Of a stretch of DNA of 64,000 nucleotides, positions 25,097 to 36,562 are shown piece after piece (position 1 is the first letter of the stretch; every line of letters begins with the position of its first letter). This DNA comes from Clostridiales bacterium (GTDB taxonomy: Bacteria > Bacillota > Clostridia > Saccharofermentanales > Saccharofermentanaceae): assembly GCA_017615755.1 (NCBI GenBank), contig JAFZZM010000012.1:1-64000 (forward strand). Direction: 5' to 3'. The translations under genes were made by a program, and so were the position numbers. A model generated the notes under the pieces. That model did no database searches. It was not told the DNA's origin and worked only from the letters and a program-made list of their open reading frames with translations.

Positions 25097-26095
25097 CTAG
25101 ATTTCCTCGAACCGGTCGCCCATCTTGCACTTCTTCGCAACCTTGAACGCTGCGCCGTCGCGCTTACGGATCACTGCGTTCTTGTTTTCATCGCGTGTGC
25201 ACAACGAAAGCTCGATCTGTCCCTTCGAAATCACCGGATGCCGCAGCACTCGCGCCGATGCTTTTTGCACGGGCATTTTTGAAAAAGCAACGTACGCATA
25301 CTTCTCATCTTCGTACGGCACATCCGCATCCTTCAACTGCTTGTGCAGTTTACTTCTCGCGACACGGCACGAAAAATGGCACCAGTCATCGGAAGCCAGG
25401 CGGCACGGTCCATCATGCGGACAAGGCGCCACCAGATTTCCGCCCATTGCCAGAACCTGTTTTCTTATTTCACGAACCACCGCGAAGCCCTCTTTCGTAC
25501 CCGGCTCCACGATCACCAGGAGTTTATCCGCCGCCGTCCAGAGCTTTCCGACCACCGCTTCACGCGCCGGAGAGGAAAGCTCGTTTAACACATAGGAAGT
25601 CATCACGAGATCCGCCGTGCCCGGGAATGCATCCTTTTCCAGGTCAAAAGCACTCCACTCTGTTTTCGCCGCTAGTTCCGGTTCTTCTTTCATCAAATCC
25701 GCGCCGATCTTTCGCATCGCCGCCTCGCGCTCGAAGCAACAGATCCGCTCCGGTGCGAAGATCTCCTCTGCCGCCCAGGTCGCTGAACCCGAGCCCGCAC
25801 CAACGTCGTACACTGTACGGATCGTAGCTGCACCACCCGAATCACCGGCATCGGAAGCCTCGTCTACAAGTTCTTTTGCATAGGAAAGGGCATCGCAAAC
25901 GGCACCGAACGTCGCCGGCATACGCACGGCCGCATAGACACGCGCCTCGAGATCCTGCGAAACCAGGACCTTGCCCTGCCCGCTTTCATTCTTATACCGC
26001 TCCGTGATCTGCCGCGACACCTTCTTTAAGACATCCGGCTTCTCGCCGGAAAGCGTCTCCTCGATTGCATTTCGCAAAGATAATGGAAGCTCCAT
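25097..26095 (-). CDS. Rsm22-family ribosome-associated methyltransferase-like protein
   Basis: The product has 332 residues. A SAM-binding-like motif VYDVGAGSGSATWAA lies at about residue 95. The Rsm22 signature VAPCPHDGPCRL plus DDWCHFSCRVARSKLHK follows at about 225-260; its Cys residues bind an Fe-S cluster in mitochondrial Rsm22 homologues. The C-terminal EDEKYAYVAFSK also fits. Members act in small-subunit ribosome assembly. The start ATG at 26093-26095 lies 1 nt past the stop of the upstream gene, with GGAGG inside that gene, so they are coupled. Confidence 0.9.
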   Translation of the reverse strand: MELPLSLRNAIEETLSGEKPDVLKKVSRQITERYKNESGQGKVLVSQDLEARVYAAVRMPATFGAVCDALSYAKELVDEASDAGDSGGAATIRTVYDVGAGSGSATWAAEEIFAPERICCFEREAAMRKIGADLMKEEPELAAKTEWSAFDLEKDAFPGTADLVMTSYVLNELSSPAREAVVGKLWTAADKLLVIVEPGTKEGFAVVREIRKQVLAMGGNLVAPCPHDGPCRLASDDWCHFSCRVARSKLHKQLKDADVPYEDEKYAYVAFSKMPVQKASARVLRHPVISKGQIELSLCTRDENKNAVIRKRDGAAFKVAKKCKMGDRFEEI

Positions 26096-26096
26096 A

Positions 26097-27185
26097 TCAG
26101 ACCTCCGGGAACCCGGTACTCGAAGAACCGGCGGAAGCCTTTGACGATGCTTCCGCATCGCGCTGATCCAGCACCGACTTCAGATACTTCAGCATCTTCT
26201 CTTCAAGGCCGTTCTCATAACGGGTACGAAGCGTATCCGGCACTTTCAGCGCCTCAAGACCTTGATCGAGATACTTACGTGCCATCTCGGCATCACCCAG
26301 TGCGTAATACGCATAATACGCCAGACGACGGCGCCCGTTCGCATCCATATCCGCATCGATATCTTTCTTCGAACGGTTGTAAAAGAATGTCGCCCGCTCC
26401 GGATCCTTCATGCGGAACGAGAAATACGACATCATCTTACTGTCGATACGGATCTTCGTATTCGACGGCAACGAAGAATAATTCTGCTTCATAAGCTGAT
26501 CCGCCATCTCCTGGATCTTTGCAAAGTTATTCTCCTGCTCTCCGACGAGATAACCAATGAAATAAAACGTGACTCGAATCATGAGCGATGGATGAAGCGA
26601 TTCAAATTCCTCCATGGTCGGAAGTGAAATATGGTCTTCCGGCGAAGCATCACGAATTGTCTGCATGATCTCAAGAAGTTTCTCTTTCGCCGGATCTTTT
26701 CTTGCCATCACGATCCACTCACTGACCGCAATGGCCAGAAAACTCAGCCAGATCGCTTCGCAGAAACTCTCCAGCGGGCCACTCGTCTTTATATGCAGGT
26801 AGAGAAAAACCGCAATGATCGGAAGTGCCACCAATGTATACACGATATGGCAGGTAAGGTTAAACTTCTTGTCTGCCGCTATCAGTGAAAACTGCACTTT
26901 CGCAAAGAACTGAAACTTCGTCACTCTCACTTTCATAGGCGGAAGATTCGCCGTGCCCGCTTTCGAGCCGGAAACGTCGCCGCGCGCGGCATCCGATGTC
27001 CCCGCGCCTGCTCCTTCACTATAGAGATCCCTCTCCCATTTCCAGAAAAGGAAACTGAAACTACGTATCGGCCAGCCTTTTGTCTTGGCGATCAGGCAGG
27101 CAACGAGCACATAGAAAAGCGAAGCGATAATGCTTCCGACAAAGAAACCGAGAAGCAGAATGCAGCAATCAAGAAGCATGTCCAT
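26097..27185 (-). CDS. Membrane protein of unknown function
   Basis: The product has 362 residues. A first membrane helix at about 5-33 is followed by a Gly/Ala/Ser-rich loop (about 55-75) and two further helices at about 110-155. The remaining ~200 residues are helical and may form TPR-like repeats (ARKYLDQGLEALKVP). I do not recognise a family. It ends immediately before the Rsm22-like gene and follows the esterase gene by 9 bp, forming a three-gene operon. Confidence 0.75.
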   Translation of the reverse strand: MDMLLDCCILLLGFFVGSIIASLFYVLVACLIAKTKGWPIRSFSFLFWKWERDLYSEGAGAGTSDAARGDVSGSKAGTANLPPMKVRVTKFQFFAKVQFSLIAADKKFNLTCHIVYTLVALPIIAVFLYLHIKTSGPLESFCEAIWLSFLAIAVSEWIVMARKDPAKEKLLEIMQTIRDASPEDHISLPTMEEFESLHPSLMIRVTFYFIGYLVGEQENNFAKIQEMADQLMKQNYSSLPSNTKIRIDSKMMSYFSFRMKDPERATFFYNRSKKDIDADMDANGRRRLAYYAYYALGDAEMARKYLDQGLEALKVPDTLRTRYENGLEEKMLKYLKSVLDQRDAEASSKASAGSSSTGFPEV

Positions 27186-27194
27186 ACCAAAGGC

Positions 27195-28796
27195 TCACTT
27201 TCTGGTAAACTGCGAGATGAACTGCCAAGCCTGCTCGCCCGTATGCTCACGATACTCGTGCACCTGCTCACTGACACTCGACAACGCGGTTCTTACCACA
27301 CCGTCATCGCTCTCGAAATACTGGATCGTCAGCGTGCTGCCACGGCTCTCGTCGAACTTCTTCTCCTCACGCTCACCGTTCACGCCCCAGATCGGATTCT
27401 CCCAGTTTTCTTTATTCTCAAAAAGCACTGCTCCGTAGTTTTTCTTCAGTTTATTGACTCCGGCGAGATACTTGATACGCTCGAGCGAATCGTCCGCCTG
27501 GAACGGCAGCTCCGGAAGATGCGACTTCTCACCACCGGAAATGAAGATCGGCACCTTCACATCCATGTTGATACCATCCTCGAGAGACTTACCGAACGGG
27601 TTCTTTTTGACCGGGAAAAGCGCACTCGCCGGTGCCATGCCCGCGAAGATCTCCGGGTACTCCTGGAACATATCCCATGTCTTGGCACTACCCATCGAGA
27701 AGCCCGTCGCATAGATACGTGTTACATCGACGTTGTACTTTTTCTTCAGGTCTTCGATCACCTGTACGACCTCATCCGGCGGTACATCCTGGTGATTCTC
27801 AAAGGAGATGAAAAGGAAATCGTGACGATGGCAGATCGACCACCATCCCGCAACAAAAGTCAGGTACATGGAGGAATCTCCGCCGCCGTGGAAACCGATC
27901 ACCATCGGAGCCGGACCGTTATCGAAAATGCCCTTGTTGTAATATGCGAAATAGCCCACTTCGTGCTCCGAAGTGCCATTGTATTTACCGAACTGACGGT
28001 CCGAAGTTTTCACGACCGTGCTGCCCGTCTCTTCAACCATGCCGAGTTCCTCAAAGTTCGGCTCGATCTCGATCTTGCCGCACCACATCTTGAACTTACG
28101 TACGAACGCCTTAAAGTCTGCCTCGTACTCCGCAACATCCTTCACCAGCAGATTCTCGCATCCTTCAAAAGCGGCGTTGACTTCTGCGCTGTTGCCTACA
28201 CTCAGGATCGCGATATCTTTTCTGTCCACCTGCGGAACGACGGAAAGATTTTCCATCGAACACATCGCCGGCGTGATCTCACCCGGTCCCCACAGGTATT
28301 CACCCTGAAGCGTTGTCAGAAGATTCTTCGCAACATAATCCGCCGACTTACCGAAACTGTAAATGTCCGCGCGGAAGATCGCGCCACGGATGAAATAACC
28401 CTTGAACTGACGTGTAAAGAAATCGTCGATGCGCTCGTAACCGTCCTCATAATACGGGTGCATCTTGGTCTGCGAGATCAGCTCCGCATAAAGCGACGCA
28501 TCGGCGCCCTCCCAGCCCTTCTCGTTCGTCGGGTAGATAAACAATACAGTACTATCGACATCTGAAGCGATCTTGGCAAGTCCTTTTGCCTCGGCAAAAG
28601 CAACTGCTTCTTCTATGCTCTGACGGGTCTCCTCGAATACCAGGAGCAGCGGTGCGCGGAATCCGAAATTGTGGACTTCCCCGTTGATCGAGGTCTTTGG
28701 TTTATAGACCTTGAGATAGAAATTCTCATACTCGTTCTCCCAGTATTTTCCACCGTTTTCGAGCACGGTGACACTCGGTTTCTCCATCATTGTCAT
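27195..28796 (-). CDS. PHB-depolymerase/feruloyl-esterase-like alpha/beta hydrolase
   Basis: The product has 533 residues. The C-terminal half holds the alpha/beta hydrolase: VIGFHGGGDSSMY (oxyanion region) and YATGFSMGSAKTWDM (GxSxG nucleophile elbow), then FISGGEKSHLPEL. The N-terminal ~270 residues form an additional beta-rich domain. No signal peptide is present with the chosen start, so a cytoplasmic location is likely. Start: several ATG codons follow GAAGGAG; I took the one about 9 nt downstream (28794-28796). It is the first gene of a set with the membrane protein and Rsm22-like gene. Confidence 0.8.
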   Translation of the reverse strand: MTMMEKPSVTVLENGGKYWENEYENFYLKVYKPKTSINGEVHNFGFRAPLLLVFEETRQSIEEAVAFAEAKGLAKIASDVDSTVLFIYPTNEKGWEGADASLYAELISQTKMHPYYEDGYERIDDFFTRQFKGYFIRGAIFRADIYSFGKSADYVAKNLLTTLQGEYLWGPGEITPAMCSMENLSVVPQVDRKDIAILSVGNSAEVNAAFEGCENLLVKDVAEYEADFKAFVRKFKMWCGKIEIEPNFEELGMVEETGSTVVKTSDRQFGKYNGTSEHEVGYFAYYNKGIFDNGPAPMVIGFHGGGDSSMYLTFVAGWWSICHRHDFLFISFENHQDVPPDEVVQVIEDLKKKYNVDVTRIYATGFSMGSAKTWDMFQEYPEIFAGMAPASALFPVKKNPFGKSLEDGINMDVKVPIFISGGEKSHLPELPFQADDSLERIKYLAGVNKLKKNYGAVLFENKENWENPIWGVNGEREEKKFDESRGSTLTIQYFESDDGVVRTALSSVSEQVHEYREHTGEQAWQFISQFTRK

Positions 28797-29125
28797 GGCA
28801 GTCATCTCCTTCAGGATCGTAGTCTCTTTAGCACGGGCAGGAGCAAATCTGCCCGCAAAAATAATTATAGCGAAAGATACTTCTAAATTCAAAATACTGT
28901 TCACAAATAATTGATATTTTCTTTACAAGACAAATATATTTATTCATTTCCAATTTATGTCAAAACCATAGAATGAAAAATGTGAAGTCGCATGCAGATG
29001 CGAAGGTTTCTTCCGAAATACCCGAAAAAACTTAATTTCGGGATCATATCGTTCTTTTCCGGAGCGTTTTTCAAGCAGAAACGCTCCAACGGAAAGGGCG
29101 TACGGAGCAAAGGAGGTTAAGAGGT
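28797..29125. other. Divergent intergenic region upstream of the giant LRR gene
   Basis: I see no gene. It is AT-rich to about 28980 and then carries two hairpin-forming stretches: TCGCAT/ATGCGA near 28988 and a larger one at 29056-29095. AAAGGAGG at about 29109 serves the following gene. Confidence 0.5.
29056..29095 (+). promoter_or_regulatory. Leader hairpin upstream of the giant LRR gene
   Basis: GGAGCGTTT (29061-29069) pairs with AAACGCTCC (29079-29087), flanked by TTTCC and GGAAA arms. It has no following T-run, so it is not a terminator. A role in mRNA stability or translation is possible. Confidence 0.5.
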
Positions 29126-32100
29126 ATGATAAGTAAAAAACGACTAGGAAGCATATGCATTATGCTATCCATGATCCTAATCGGAGTGATCTCACTCACG
29201 TATTTCCTGCCCGCGAAAAGAGTTTCGGCGGATGATGATGTTATTATCAAATACGGACGAAATACGCTAAATGGCAATGTCTATGCGTTCAGACTTGGCA
29301 AAAGGATTGTGATGGAGCCGGATCCAGAGAACGAAGAAAACCAAATAGCTGTCCCCCATTACACATTTGTAGGTTATAACGCTAGAGATAACGAAGAAGG
29401 TGAGGATTATGTTGTCTATAAAACATTACCTGATAATGTTCTTGGAATTCCTCTAATCTACTATGACAAATTTGATTTGTCCGGAGATTCATACGTTATT
29501 GATAGGGTTGACACACATCTGTACTCTGAAGTAGTGAGCCTGAGCAAGATAATTGACCTCGAGATTCCTGAGGGAGTTAAAGAAATAGGAGCTTCAGCTT
29601 TCGCAAATACTCTTATCGCTTCTGCATCGCTTCCTTCTACTTTGGAATTAATCGGCGACAATGCATTTCAAGGTTGTGACAAGCTTGTAAGAGCTGATCT
29701 TAGTAGCATGTCCAAATTGAAGTATTTGGGCCGTAGCGCTTTTAACGGTTGCACACTTCTCGAAGCGGTTCCTCTCCCTCAAGACGCGACTGCCTTTACA
29801 AGAATCGAGAATGGTACATTTTCTAACTGTCCTAAAATGTCAACTATAGCAATTTCTGAATATATAACCGAAATTGGGAATGATGCATTTTATAACGATA
29901 CTGACCTTGAAAGCATTCAAGGAGCAAGAAGTATCACTTCTTTTGGAGATAGAGCATTCCAAAACTGTTCGAAGCTGGTAAGTTTCACATTCCCTACAAC
30001 TACTACATCAATTGGAGAACGTTGTTTTCAGAACTGCAGCAAATTGGTAAATGCTACTATTCAGACTGGTACAAACTTGAATGCTCTCGGGCAATACGCA
30101 TTTGCATCTACTGCCATCACATCTTTTTCTATTCCAGAAACCAGCACTCTTTGGACTATTGAACCAAATTGTTTTGCCGGCTGTACAGCTTTGGCAACTG
30201 TAACCATTGATACCGACTCAGTTTCAACAATAAACAATAATGCGTTTGCAAATTGTTCATCTCTTTCTGTACTTTCGTTGAAACACAACTCACTAAGGAT
30301 CATCGGTACTAACTGTTTCAGCGGATGTTCTAAATTGCAAAGCATTTCTACCAAATCTGAAAATCGTCTTCGCTATGTAGTAAGCTTCGGTAACGGTGCA
30401 TTCCAAGGATGTAATTCATTTACAGAATTTGTTATTCCTTCCCAGATTGAAAAGCTTGGTGACAACACATTTAAAGACTGCAAAAATCTCGAAAAGTTAT
30501 ATTTTAGCGAAACTGATACTCTCACGCGAATTGCCAACTATGTTTTCTCTGGTTGTGAGAAGATGGTCATTGCTGATATGACGTCTGACGAGGAAACCGG
30601 TCTTCTTCCACCTACTATTGTCAACATCGGAAACGGTGCCTTCGAAAAATGCAAAGCCATGACAAAGCTGATTCTGCCTGATGGTCTTCAGGCACAGGGC
30701 ATCGGCACCGGTGCGTTCGCGAACTGTTCCTCCCTCGTGGAACTCGATATTCCTGACTTAGTAGATACTCTTTATGCCGGCACTTTCTCCGGTTGTACAT
30801 CTCTGAAAAGGGTAAAGCTCTCTGACAAGTTGACAGAAATCAAGCCTTCTCTCTTTGAAGGATGCGCAAGTCTCGAAAGCATCGCGATTGGAACCGAGGC
30901 AACCAGTATCGGCGCTAAAGCTTTTATGGGTTGTACGAACTTGAAAAGTGTAACAATGGGAAACAAAATTGTTTCTATCGGTGAAAAGGCATTCTACCAA
31001 TGTTCAACTCTCGGCAAAGATGCTACTCCTTTTGTTCTCAGTACTGCACTAACGAGCATCGGCAATAGTGCTTTCTATCAGTGTTCTGCTCTTGAAAGTT
31101 TGAACATTCCGGAAGGCGTTACCATCATCGGTAATAGCTGCTTCGAACAATGTACTGCACTTTCCGCCGTAACCATGGGCAACAATGTCTTAACTATTGG
31201 TGAAAAGGCTTTTAACGCCTGTACACAACTCGGCTCAAACGGTGCATTTGCGCTGAGCACAGGTCTTACAGAAATCGGAAAACAAGCATTTGAAAATTGC
31301 TCATCTCTGCCGGCTATAGCTATTCCGGACGGCGTGACCATTATTCCTGAGAAGTGCTTCAACGGATGTAGTTCTCTGCAAACACTCACCATGGGTGATA
31401 ACGTGACTACAATCGACAAAAGAGCTTTCTACTCATGCAAATTACTTGCTACGGCTCAACTGAGCGCTACACTTCAGACTATCGATGAGTACGCATTCTA
31501 TCAGTGCGAATCCCTGACTTCGATTGCATTACCGGATCCCGTTACGGAGATTGCTCAATATTGCTTCTATGGTTGCAAAGAGCTTCAGACTTTCACCATG
31601 GGCGACAACATCACAAAGATCGGACAGTATGCCTTCTACAACTGCGCCAAACTCGTTGGTGACGAAGATGAACTTGCTTTAAGCGAAGCTCTCACGGACA
31701 TTGATCAATACGCTTTCTACGGATGTAGCAGCCTCGTTTCCGTTGACGTTCCAAGTAACGTAAAAACTATTCCAGTTTTTTGTTTCACAAAATGCTCTGC
31801 TCTCACAAGCATTACTCTTGGAGACGCAATTTCGTCTATTGGAACCTCTGCATTCTCCGAATGCTCCTCTTTAAAGAGTATCAATATTCCGAAAAATGTA
31901 ACCCTCATTGCCGACAACTGTTTCTACAAGTGCGCAAAACTTGAAACAGTTACCATGGGCGACAAAGTTACGGACATCGGAGTAAATGCTTTCCAATACT
32001 GCGAAGCGCTTACAAGCATCGAATTCAGCGATACGCTTAAAGCTATCGGAGAAAAGGCCTTCCAAGGCTGCTCTTCTCTGTTACAACTTGACTTCCCGGA

Positions 32101-35100
32101 AGCACTGCTTTCCATTCCGGACTATCTCTGTGATGGTTGTACTTCCCTGAAAACAGTCACCATGAAGAACAACGTTGCATCTATTGGAATATATGCTTTC
32201 CAAGACTGCAAAGCTCTTGAGAGCATCGTTCTCAGTGATTCGATTCAAACTATTGGGACATACGCTTTCAAGAACTGTTCTTCCTTGCTACGGCTTGACT
32301 TCCCGGAAGCACTGCTTGCTATTCCGGAATATCTCTGCAATGGTTGTACCTCTTTGGAGGCAGTAACCATGAAGAACAACGTTGCATCTATCGGAAAAGA
32401 AGCATTCAAAGACTGCAAGGCTCTTAAGAGCATCGAGTTCAGCACTTCACTAACAACGATTGGAGAAAAAACGTTCCAAAACTGTTCTGCCCTTCTGCGG
32501 CTCGACTTTCAGGATGCATTGACTGCTATTCCGGATTATCTCTGCGATGGTTGTACTTCCCTGAAAACGGTCACCATGAAGAACAACGTTGCATCTATTG
32601 GAATATATGCTTTCCAAAACTGCAAAGCTCTTGAGAGCATCGTACTCAGTGATTCGATTCAAACTATTGGGACATACGCTTTCAAAAACTGTTCTGCCCT
32701 TCTCCGCCTCGACTTCCCGGAAGCACTGACTGCCATTCCGGATTACCTCTGCAATGGTTGTAATGCCTTGGAAAAGATCACCATGAAGAACAACGTAGTC
32801 TCCATTGGTCAATACGCCTTTGCGAATTGTGCCAAACTTGGTCTGGATGGAGAAAAGATCGTACTGAGTGAAGCACTCACGGACATCGGACAATTTGCAT
32901 TCTCCGGATGCAGCAAGATCGTCTCGATCGATATTCCGAACAAAGTGAAACTGATTCCTTCTAACTGTTTCGCGAGTTGCTCCGCGCTCACGACGATTAC
33001 TCTCGGAACGGATATCACTTCCATCGGATTGAAAGCATTTTACAAGTGTTCCAAACTCACGGATATCACAATTCCGGCAAACACAACCGAGATTAAAGAT
33101 TCCGCTTTTGAGGAGTGTTCTGCTCTTACTGATGTCACAATCAATGGTCCCGTAACGACAATTGGTACAAAAGCATTCTACAAGTGCAGCAAACTGAAGA
33201 GCATCTCACTTGGCAACGCGCTTACCACGATTGGCGCGCAGGCCTTTGAAGAGTGTGCTCTGACAAGTCTCACTCTCCCGGATACATTGTTGGCCATTCC
33301 GAACAGACTCTGCTACAACTGTACTTCCCTGAATCAGTTAACAATGGGTAATAACGTTACCTCTATCGGTACAAGTGCTTTCCAGAATTGCAATACTCTT
33401 GGCAAGGCCGGCAAATTCAATCTGAGCACAAAATTGAGGACTCTCGGAACCAGTGCATTTAACGGATGCTCCTCTATTAAGAAGGTCGAACTCGGGCCGG
33501 ATGTGGAGATCATCCCGGATTACTGTTTCAATGCCTGCTCGGCTCTGAGAACACTCACTATGGGTGATAATGTCGAAACCATCGGAAAAGAAGCTTTCAA
33601 GGGATGTACTCAGCTCGGCAAGGGCGGTGAGGTACATGTGAGCGATGCTCTGACCAGCCTTGGGACCAGCGCTTTCTATGGATGTGCATCTTTGACATCG
33701 ATCGAGCTTCCGGATGGTGTAGATACGATTCCTGCAGAATGCTTCAGAGGATGTATCCTTCTGGATAAGATGACCATGGGTGATTACGTAGAAACGATTG
33801 GAAACAACGCCTTCTATGGTTGTGCACGACTTGGAAAGAGTTATGACATCACACTCAGTGGCGACCTCCTTACCATTGGCGACGGCGCCTTCTACGGATG
33901 CGCTGAGCTTCGGGAAGTCGATATTCCTGATGGTGTAATGGCGATTCCGCTCCAGTGCTTCATGGGCTGTTCGAATCTGACTTCTGTGACCATGGGCGAC
34001 TATGTCACAGAAATCAAGAAAGAAGCCTTCAGCGGTTGCGAGAATCTTGCGTCTTGTCCTCTTAGCCCTGACCTTGAGAAACTTGGTTACAATTCTTTCA
34101 ACGGCTGTGCTTCTTTGACTGAAGCCATTATTCCGGACGGCGTGATCGAGATCCCACAGGGATGCTTCAAAGGCTGTAAGAAACTGACTCGTGTAACGAT
34201 GGGTGACGATGTAGAAGCGATCCGCGTGGATGCTTTCAACGGATGCGAATCTCTCGGAAAAGGCACGGAGTTTAAGCTTAGCAGCAGTCTGGTCGTTCTT
34301 GAAAAGTCGGCTTTCCTCAACTGTGCTTCTCTGAAATCCATTGCATTCCCGAAGAACGTGAAGACCATCCCGGTAAGTTGTTTCCAAGGATGTTCTTCCC
34401 TCGAGTCGATCGACTTTAACAAGGTCGAGTACATTAACGAATCCGCTTTCAATCAGTGCAAAGCTCTTGAATCATTCACCTTGCCGAACAGTCTGGTCAA
34501 GCTTGACAAAACAGCTTTTGCGAACTGCACATCCTTGAAGATCTTCTCGATCCCGGATACCTATAGAAACAAGATCCCGACGCAGTGCTTCTATAACTGT
34601 AAGTCCCTGATCTTCGCAAAGATTCCGAACTCGGTAACCGGCATTGAGAGTGGCGCATTCAGCGGATGTACCAACCTCCTTGGTGTCGAACTCCCGGATG
34701 CTCTGGCAGGAACAAAGACAACGGCTTTCAATGGTCTTGCGTATCTGAACCGTGTATCGGTTTCCAGAGATGACAAGATCACGATCCTCTCTTACTGGGG
34801 CACGCAGAAGCAGATTGAGGTTCCGGATGTGATCTACAACATGCCTGTCGTCGCGATCGCAGAAGGTGCGTATGCCGACCTCAGCAGCATCACACAGGTA
34901 CACGTTCCGAAATCCGTGAAGTCTATCGGAAACGGTGCTTTCAAGAACTGCACGTCTCTTCTCACCGTACGCATCGATCAAGGCACAACTGTCGCAGCCG
35001 GCGCTTTTGACGGATGCAACGCCGTGTATCGGATCGAAGATCTTGACGAAACCAGCGTAAAGATCGTGAAATTCTACGGTGACAGTACATCGATCAGAGT

Positions 35101-36430
35101 TCCTGAGACCCTCGAGAAAAAGACGGTCGTGCAGATCGGCGATTCCGCCTTCGCATACAACACGAAGCTGACAAGCGTTTATCTGCAGAAGAAGGTTGAA
35201 AGGATCGGAAAGAAAGCATTCTTGAACTGCTCCAACGCCGTGATCGACTACTACTGCCTGACGATTGCTGATACAGATGCATTTAAGGGCTGTAAGGATG
35301 TAAGACCATATGGTACCAGCGTAACACCAACACCGGTACCGACAGAGCCACCAAAAGCAACGGCAACGCCGAAGCCGACCGCTACACCGAAGCCGACCGC
35401 TACGCCGACACCTGGTGGTGCGAAGAAACCTACGCCGACCAAGAAGCCTACACCGAAGCCGACGGCTACTCCGGTTCCGACCAAGAAGCCTACTCCGACT
35501 CCGGTACCTGTAACACCTACACCTGTACCTGTTACTCCTACACCGACACCTGCGCCGGTAACTCCTACACCGACACCTGAGCCGGTAACGCCTACACCGA
35601 CACCGACACCTGAGCCGGTAACACCTACGCCGACTCCACCGCCGGCAACACCTACACCGACCCCGACTCCGGTCAAAGAACCGTCGATCGCGGACTTTGT
35701 AGAACGACTTTATACAGTAGCTCTGAACCGTGCTTCTGAGCCGGAAGGCAAGGCATACTGGGTCAAGGAGATCGAGAACGGTAATCGTACCGGTGGCGAT
35801 TGTGCACACTTCTTCCTGATCGAGGCAGAAGAGTTCAGGAACAGAGGCCTGAATGAAGAAGACTTCGTTGAGACACTGTATCTGACATTCTTCGATCGTG
35901 AGTCTGAGCCGAATGGTAAGGCATTCTGGGTAAGCCAGCTGAAGAGTGGCGCGATGACACGTAACCAGGTCATCTCCGGATTCATCGATTCGACCGAGTG
36001 GTGCAACGTCTGCGCGACATACGGCGTTAAGTCCGGTGCACCGAATGCGAAGGCGGAGATTGCAAGCAAGAATGCGATCAACTTCGCAACACGTCTCTAC
36101 ACCTGCTGTCTCGGAAGAGATCCTGAGGTGGGCGGACTGAAGTACTGGTCGTTGGCACTGACGAACCTGGAGCAGACAGGATGCTCGGCTGCGAAACTGT
36201 TCTTCACGAGTGACGAGTTCGTGAACTTCAGACTTGGCAACGAAGAGTATGTCAGAAGACTCTACACGACCTTCATGGGCCGTGATCCGGAAGCCAGTGA
36301 GATCGCTTACTGGGCCGGAGAGATCAAGGCCGGACGCCAGACCAAAGACAGCGTCATGGCATTCTTCGGGCAGTCTGAAGAGTTCACCAACATCTGTAAG
36401 AAGTACGGTATCGACCGCGGAACGATCTGA
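29126..36430 (+). CDS. Giant secreted BspA-type LRR protein with DUF4214 C-terminus
   Basis: The product has 2434 residues. A signal peptide covers about residues 1-36 (ends VSADDD). Residues about 130-2060 are BspA-type leucine-rich repeats (LRR_5), with a 23-residue core pattern such as IGxxAFxxCxxLxxIxLPxxLTx. Residues about 2065-2185 are a Thr-Pro-rich linker. Residues about 2190-2434 hold four DUF4214-like units ([88 protein letters not shown]) ending YGIDRGTI. It probably acts in adhesion, with DUF4214 as an anchoring module; that is inference. The first half is AT-richer than neighbours and repeats are highly similar, so it evolves by internal duplication. Confidence 0.93.
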   Translation: MISKKRLGSICIMLSMILIGVISLTYFLPAKRVSADDDVIIKYGRNTLNGNVYAFRLGKRIVMEPDPENEENQIAVPHYTFVGYNARDNEEGEDYVVYKTLPDNVLGIPLIYYDKFDLSGDSYVIDRVDTHLYSEVVSLSKIIDLEIPEGVKEIGASAFANTLIASASLPSTLELIGDNAFQGCDKLVRADLSSMSKLKYLGRSAFNGCTLLEAVPLPQDATAFTRIENGTFSNCPKMSTIAISEYITEIGNDAFYNDTDLESIQGARSITSFGDRAFQNCSKLVSFTFPTTTTSIGERCFQNCSKLVNATIQTGTNLNALGQYAFASTAITSFSIPETSTLWTIEPNCFAGCTALATVTIDTDSVSTINNNAFANCSSLSVLSLKHNSLRIIGTNCFSGCSKLQSISTKSENRLRYVVSFGNGAFQGCNSFTEFVIPSQIEKLGDNTFKDCKNLEKLYFSETDTLTRIANYVFSGCEKMVIADMTSDEETGLLPPTIVNIGNGAFEKCKAMTKLILPDGLQAQGIGTGAFANCSSLVELDIPDLVDTLYAGTFSGCTSLKRVKLSDKLTEIKPSLFEGCASLESIAIGTEATSIGAKAFMGCTNLKSVTMGNKIVSIGEKAFYQCSTLGKDATPFVLSTALTSIGNSAFYQCSALESLNIPEGVTIIGNSCFEQCTALSAVTMGNNVLTIGEKAFNACTQLGSNGAFALSTGLTEIGKQAFENCSSLPAIAIPDGVTIIPEKCFNGCSSLQTLTMGDNVTTIDKRAFYSCKLLATAQLSATLQTIDEYAFYQCESLTSIALPDPVTEIAQYCFYGCKELQTFTMGDNITKIGQYAFYNCAKLVGDEDELALSEALTDIDQYAFYGCSSLVSVDVPSNVKTIPVFCFTKCSALTSITLGDAISSIGTSAFSECSSLKSINIPKNVTLIADNCFYKCAKLETVTMGDKVTDIGVNAFQYCEALTSIEFSDTLKAIGEKAFQGCSSLLQLDFPEALLSIPDYLCDGCTSLKTVTMKNNVASIGIYAFQDCKALESIVLSDSIQTIGTYAFKNCSSLLRLDFPEALLAIPEYLCNGCTSLEAVTMKNNVASIGKEAFKDCKALKSIEFSTSLTTIGEKTFQNCSALLRLDFQDALTAIPDYLCDGCTSLKTVTMKNNVASIGIYAFQNCKALESIVLSDSIQTIGTYAFKNCSALLRLDFPEALTAIPDYLCNGCNALEKITMKNNVVSIGQYAFANCAKLGLDGEKIVLSEALTDIGQFAFSGCSKIVSIDIPNKVKLIPSNCFASCSALTTITLGTDITSIGLKAFYKCSKLTDITIPANTTEIKDSAFEECSALTDVTINGPVTTIGTKAFYKCSKLKSISLGNALTTIGAQAFEECALTSLTLPDTLLAIPNRLCYNCTSLNQLTMGNNVTSIGTSAFQNCNTLGKAGKFNLSTKLRTLGTSAFNGCSSIKKVELGPDVEIIPDYCFNACSALRTLTMGDNVETIGKEAFKGCTQLGKGGEVHVSDALTSLGTSAFYGCASLTSIELPDGVDTIPAECFRGCILLDKMTMGDYVETIGNNAFYGCARLGKSYDITLSGDLLTIGDGAFYGCAELREVDIPDGVMAIPLQCFMGCSNLTSVTMGDYVTEIKKEAFSGCENLASCPLSPDLEKLGYNSFNGCASLTEAIIPDGVIEIPQGCFKGCKKLTRVTMGDDVEAIRVDAFNGCESLGKGTEFKLSSSLVVLEKSAFLNCASLKSIAFPKNVKTIPVSCFQGCSSLESIDFNKVEYINESAFNQCKALESFTLPNSLVKLDKTAFANCTSLKIFSIPDTYRNKIPTQCFYNCKSLIFAKIPNSVTGIESGAFSGCTNLLGVELPDALAGTKTTAFNGLAYLNRVSVSRDDKITILSYWGTQKQIEVPDVIYNMPVVAIAEGAYADLSSITQVHVPKSVKSIGNGAFKNCTSLLTVRIDQGTTVAAGAFDGCNAVYRIEDLDETSVKIVKFYGDSTSIRVPETLEKKTVVQIGDSAFAYNTKLTSVYLQKKVERIGKKAFLNCSNAVIDYYCLTIADTDAFKGCKDVRPYGTSVTPTPVPTEPPKATATPKPTATPKPTATPTPGGAKKPTPTKKPTPKPTATPVPTKKPTPTPVPVTPTPVPVTPTPTPAPVTPTPTPEPVTPTPTPTPEPVTPTPTPPPATPTPTPTPVKEPSIADFVERLYTVALNRASEPEGKAYWVKEIENGNRTGGDCAHFFLIEAEEFRNRGLNEEDFVETLYLTFFDRESEPNGKAFWVSQLKSGAMTRNQVISGFIDSTEWCNVCATYGVKSGAPNAKAEIASKNAINFATRLYTCCLGRDPEVGGLKYWSLALTNLEQTGCSAAKLFFTSDEFVNFRLGNEEYVRRLYTTFMGRDPEASEIAYWAGEIKAGRQTKDSVMAFFGQSEEFTNICKKYGIDRGTI

Positions 36431-36470
36431 TACAGTGCTTTTGAAACATGGTGGTAACTATCAGAATTCG

Positions 36471-36545
36471 TTGACACATATCGGCGCGTAAAATAGAATA
36501 GATATGGGTTATTTTGGGGGGGATCTCACAGACCCCCCCTTTTTT
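36471..36545 (+). promoter_or_regulatory. Promoter immediately followed by an intrinsic terminator
   Basis: TTGACA (36471-36476), a 17-bp spacer and TAGAAT (36494-36499) form a good promoter. About 10 nt past the expected start site comes a hairpin of seven G and seven C (36516-36539) followed by six T. GGAGGTG of the next gene begins about 6 nt later. The terminator ends transcripts of the upstream gene; whether it also attenuates the new transcript is unknown. Confidence 0.8.
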
Positions 36546-36562
36546 ATTTCAGGAGGTGAAAT

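Noticed and set aside
28980-29095. A cyclic di-GMP riboswitch before the LRR gene
   Set aside because: Two hairpins are present, but the conserved GEMM core sequences are missing.
34472-35809. Long antisense reading frames inside the giant LRR gene
   Set aside because: They are low-complexity complements (Arg/Cys- or Gly/Val-rich) of the LRR and Thr-Pro linker codons, without ribosome binding sites.
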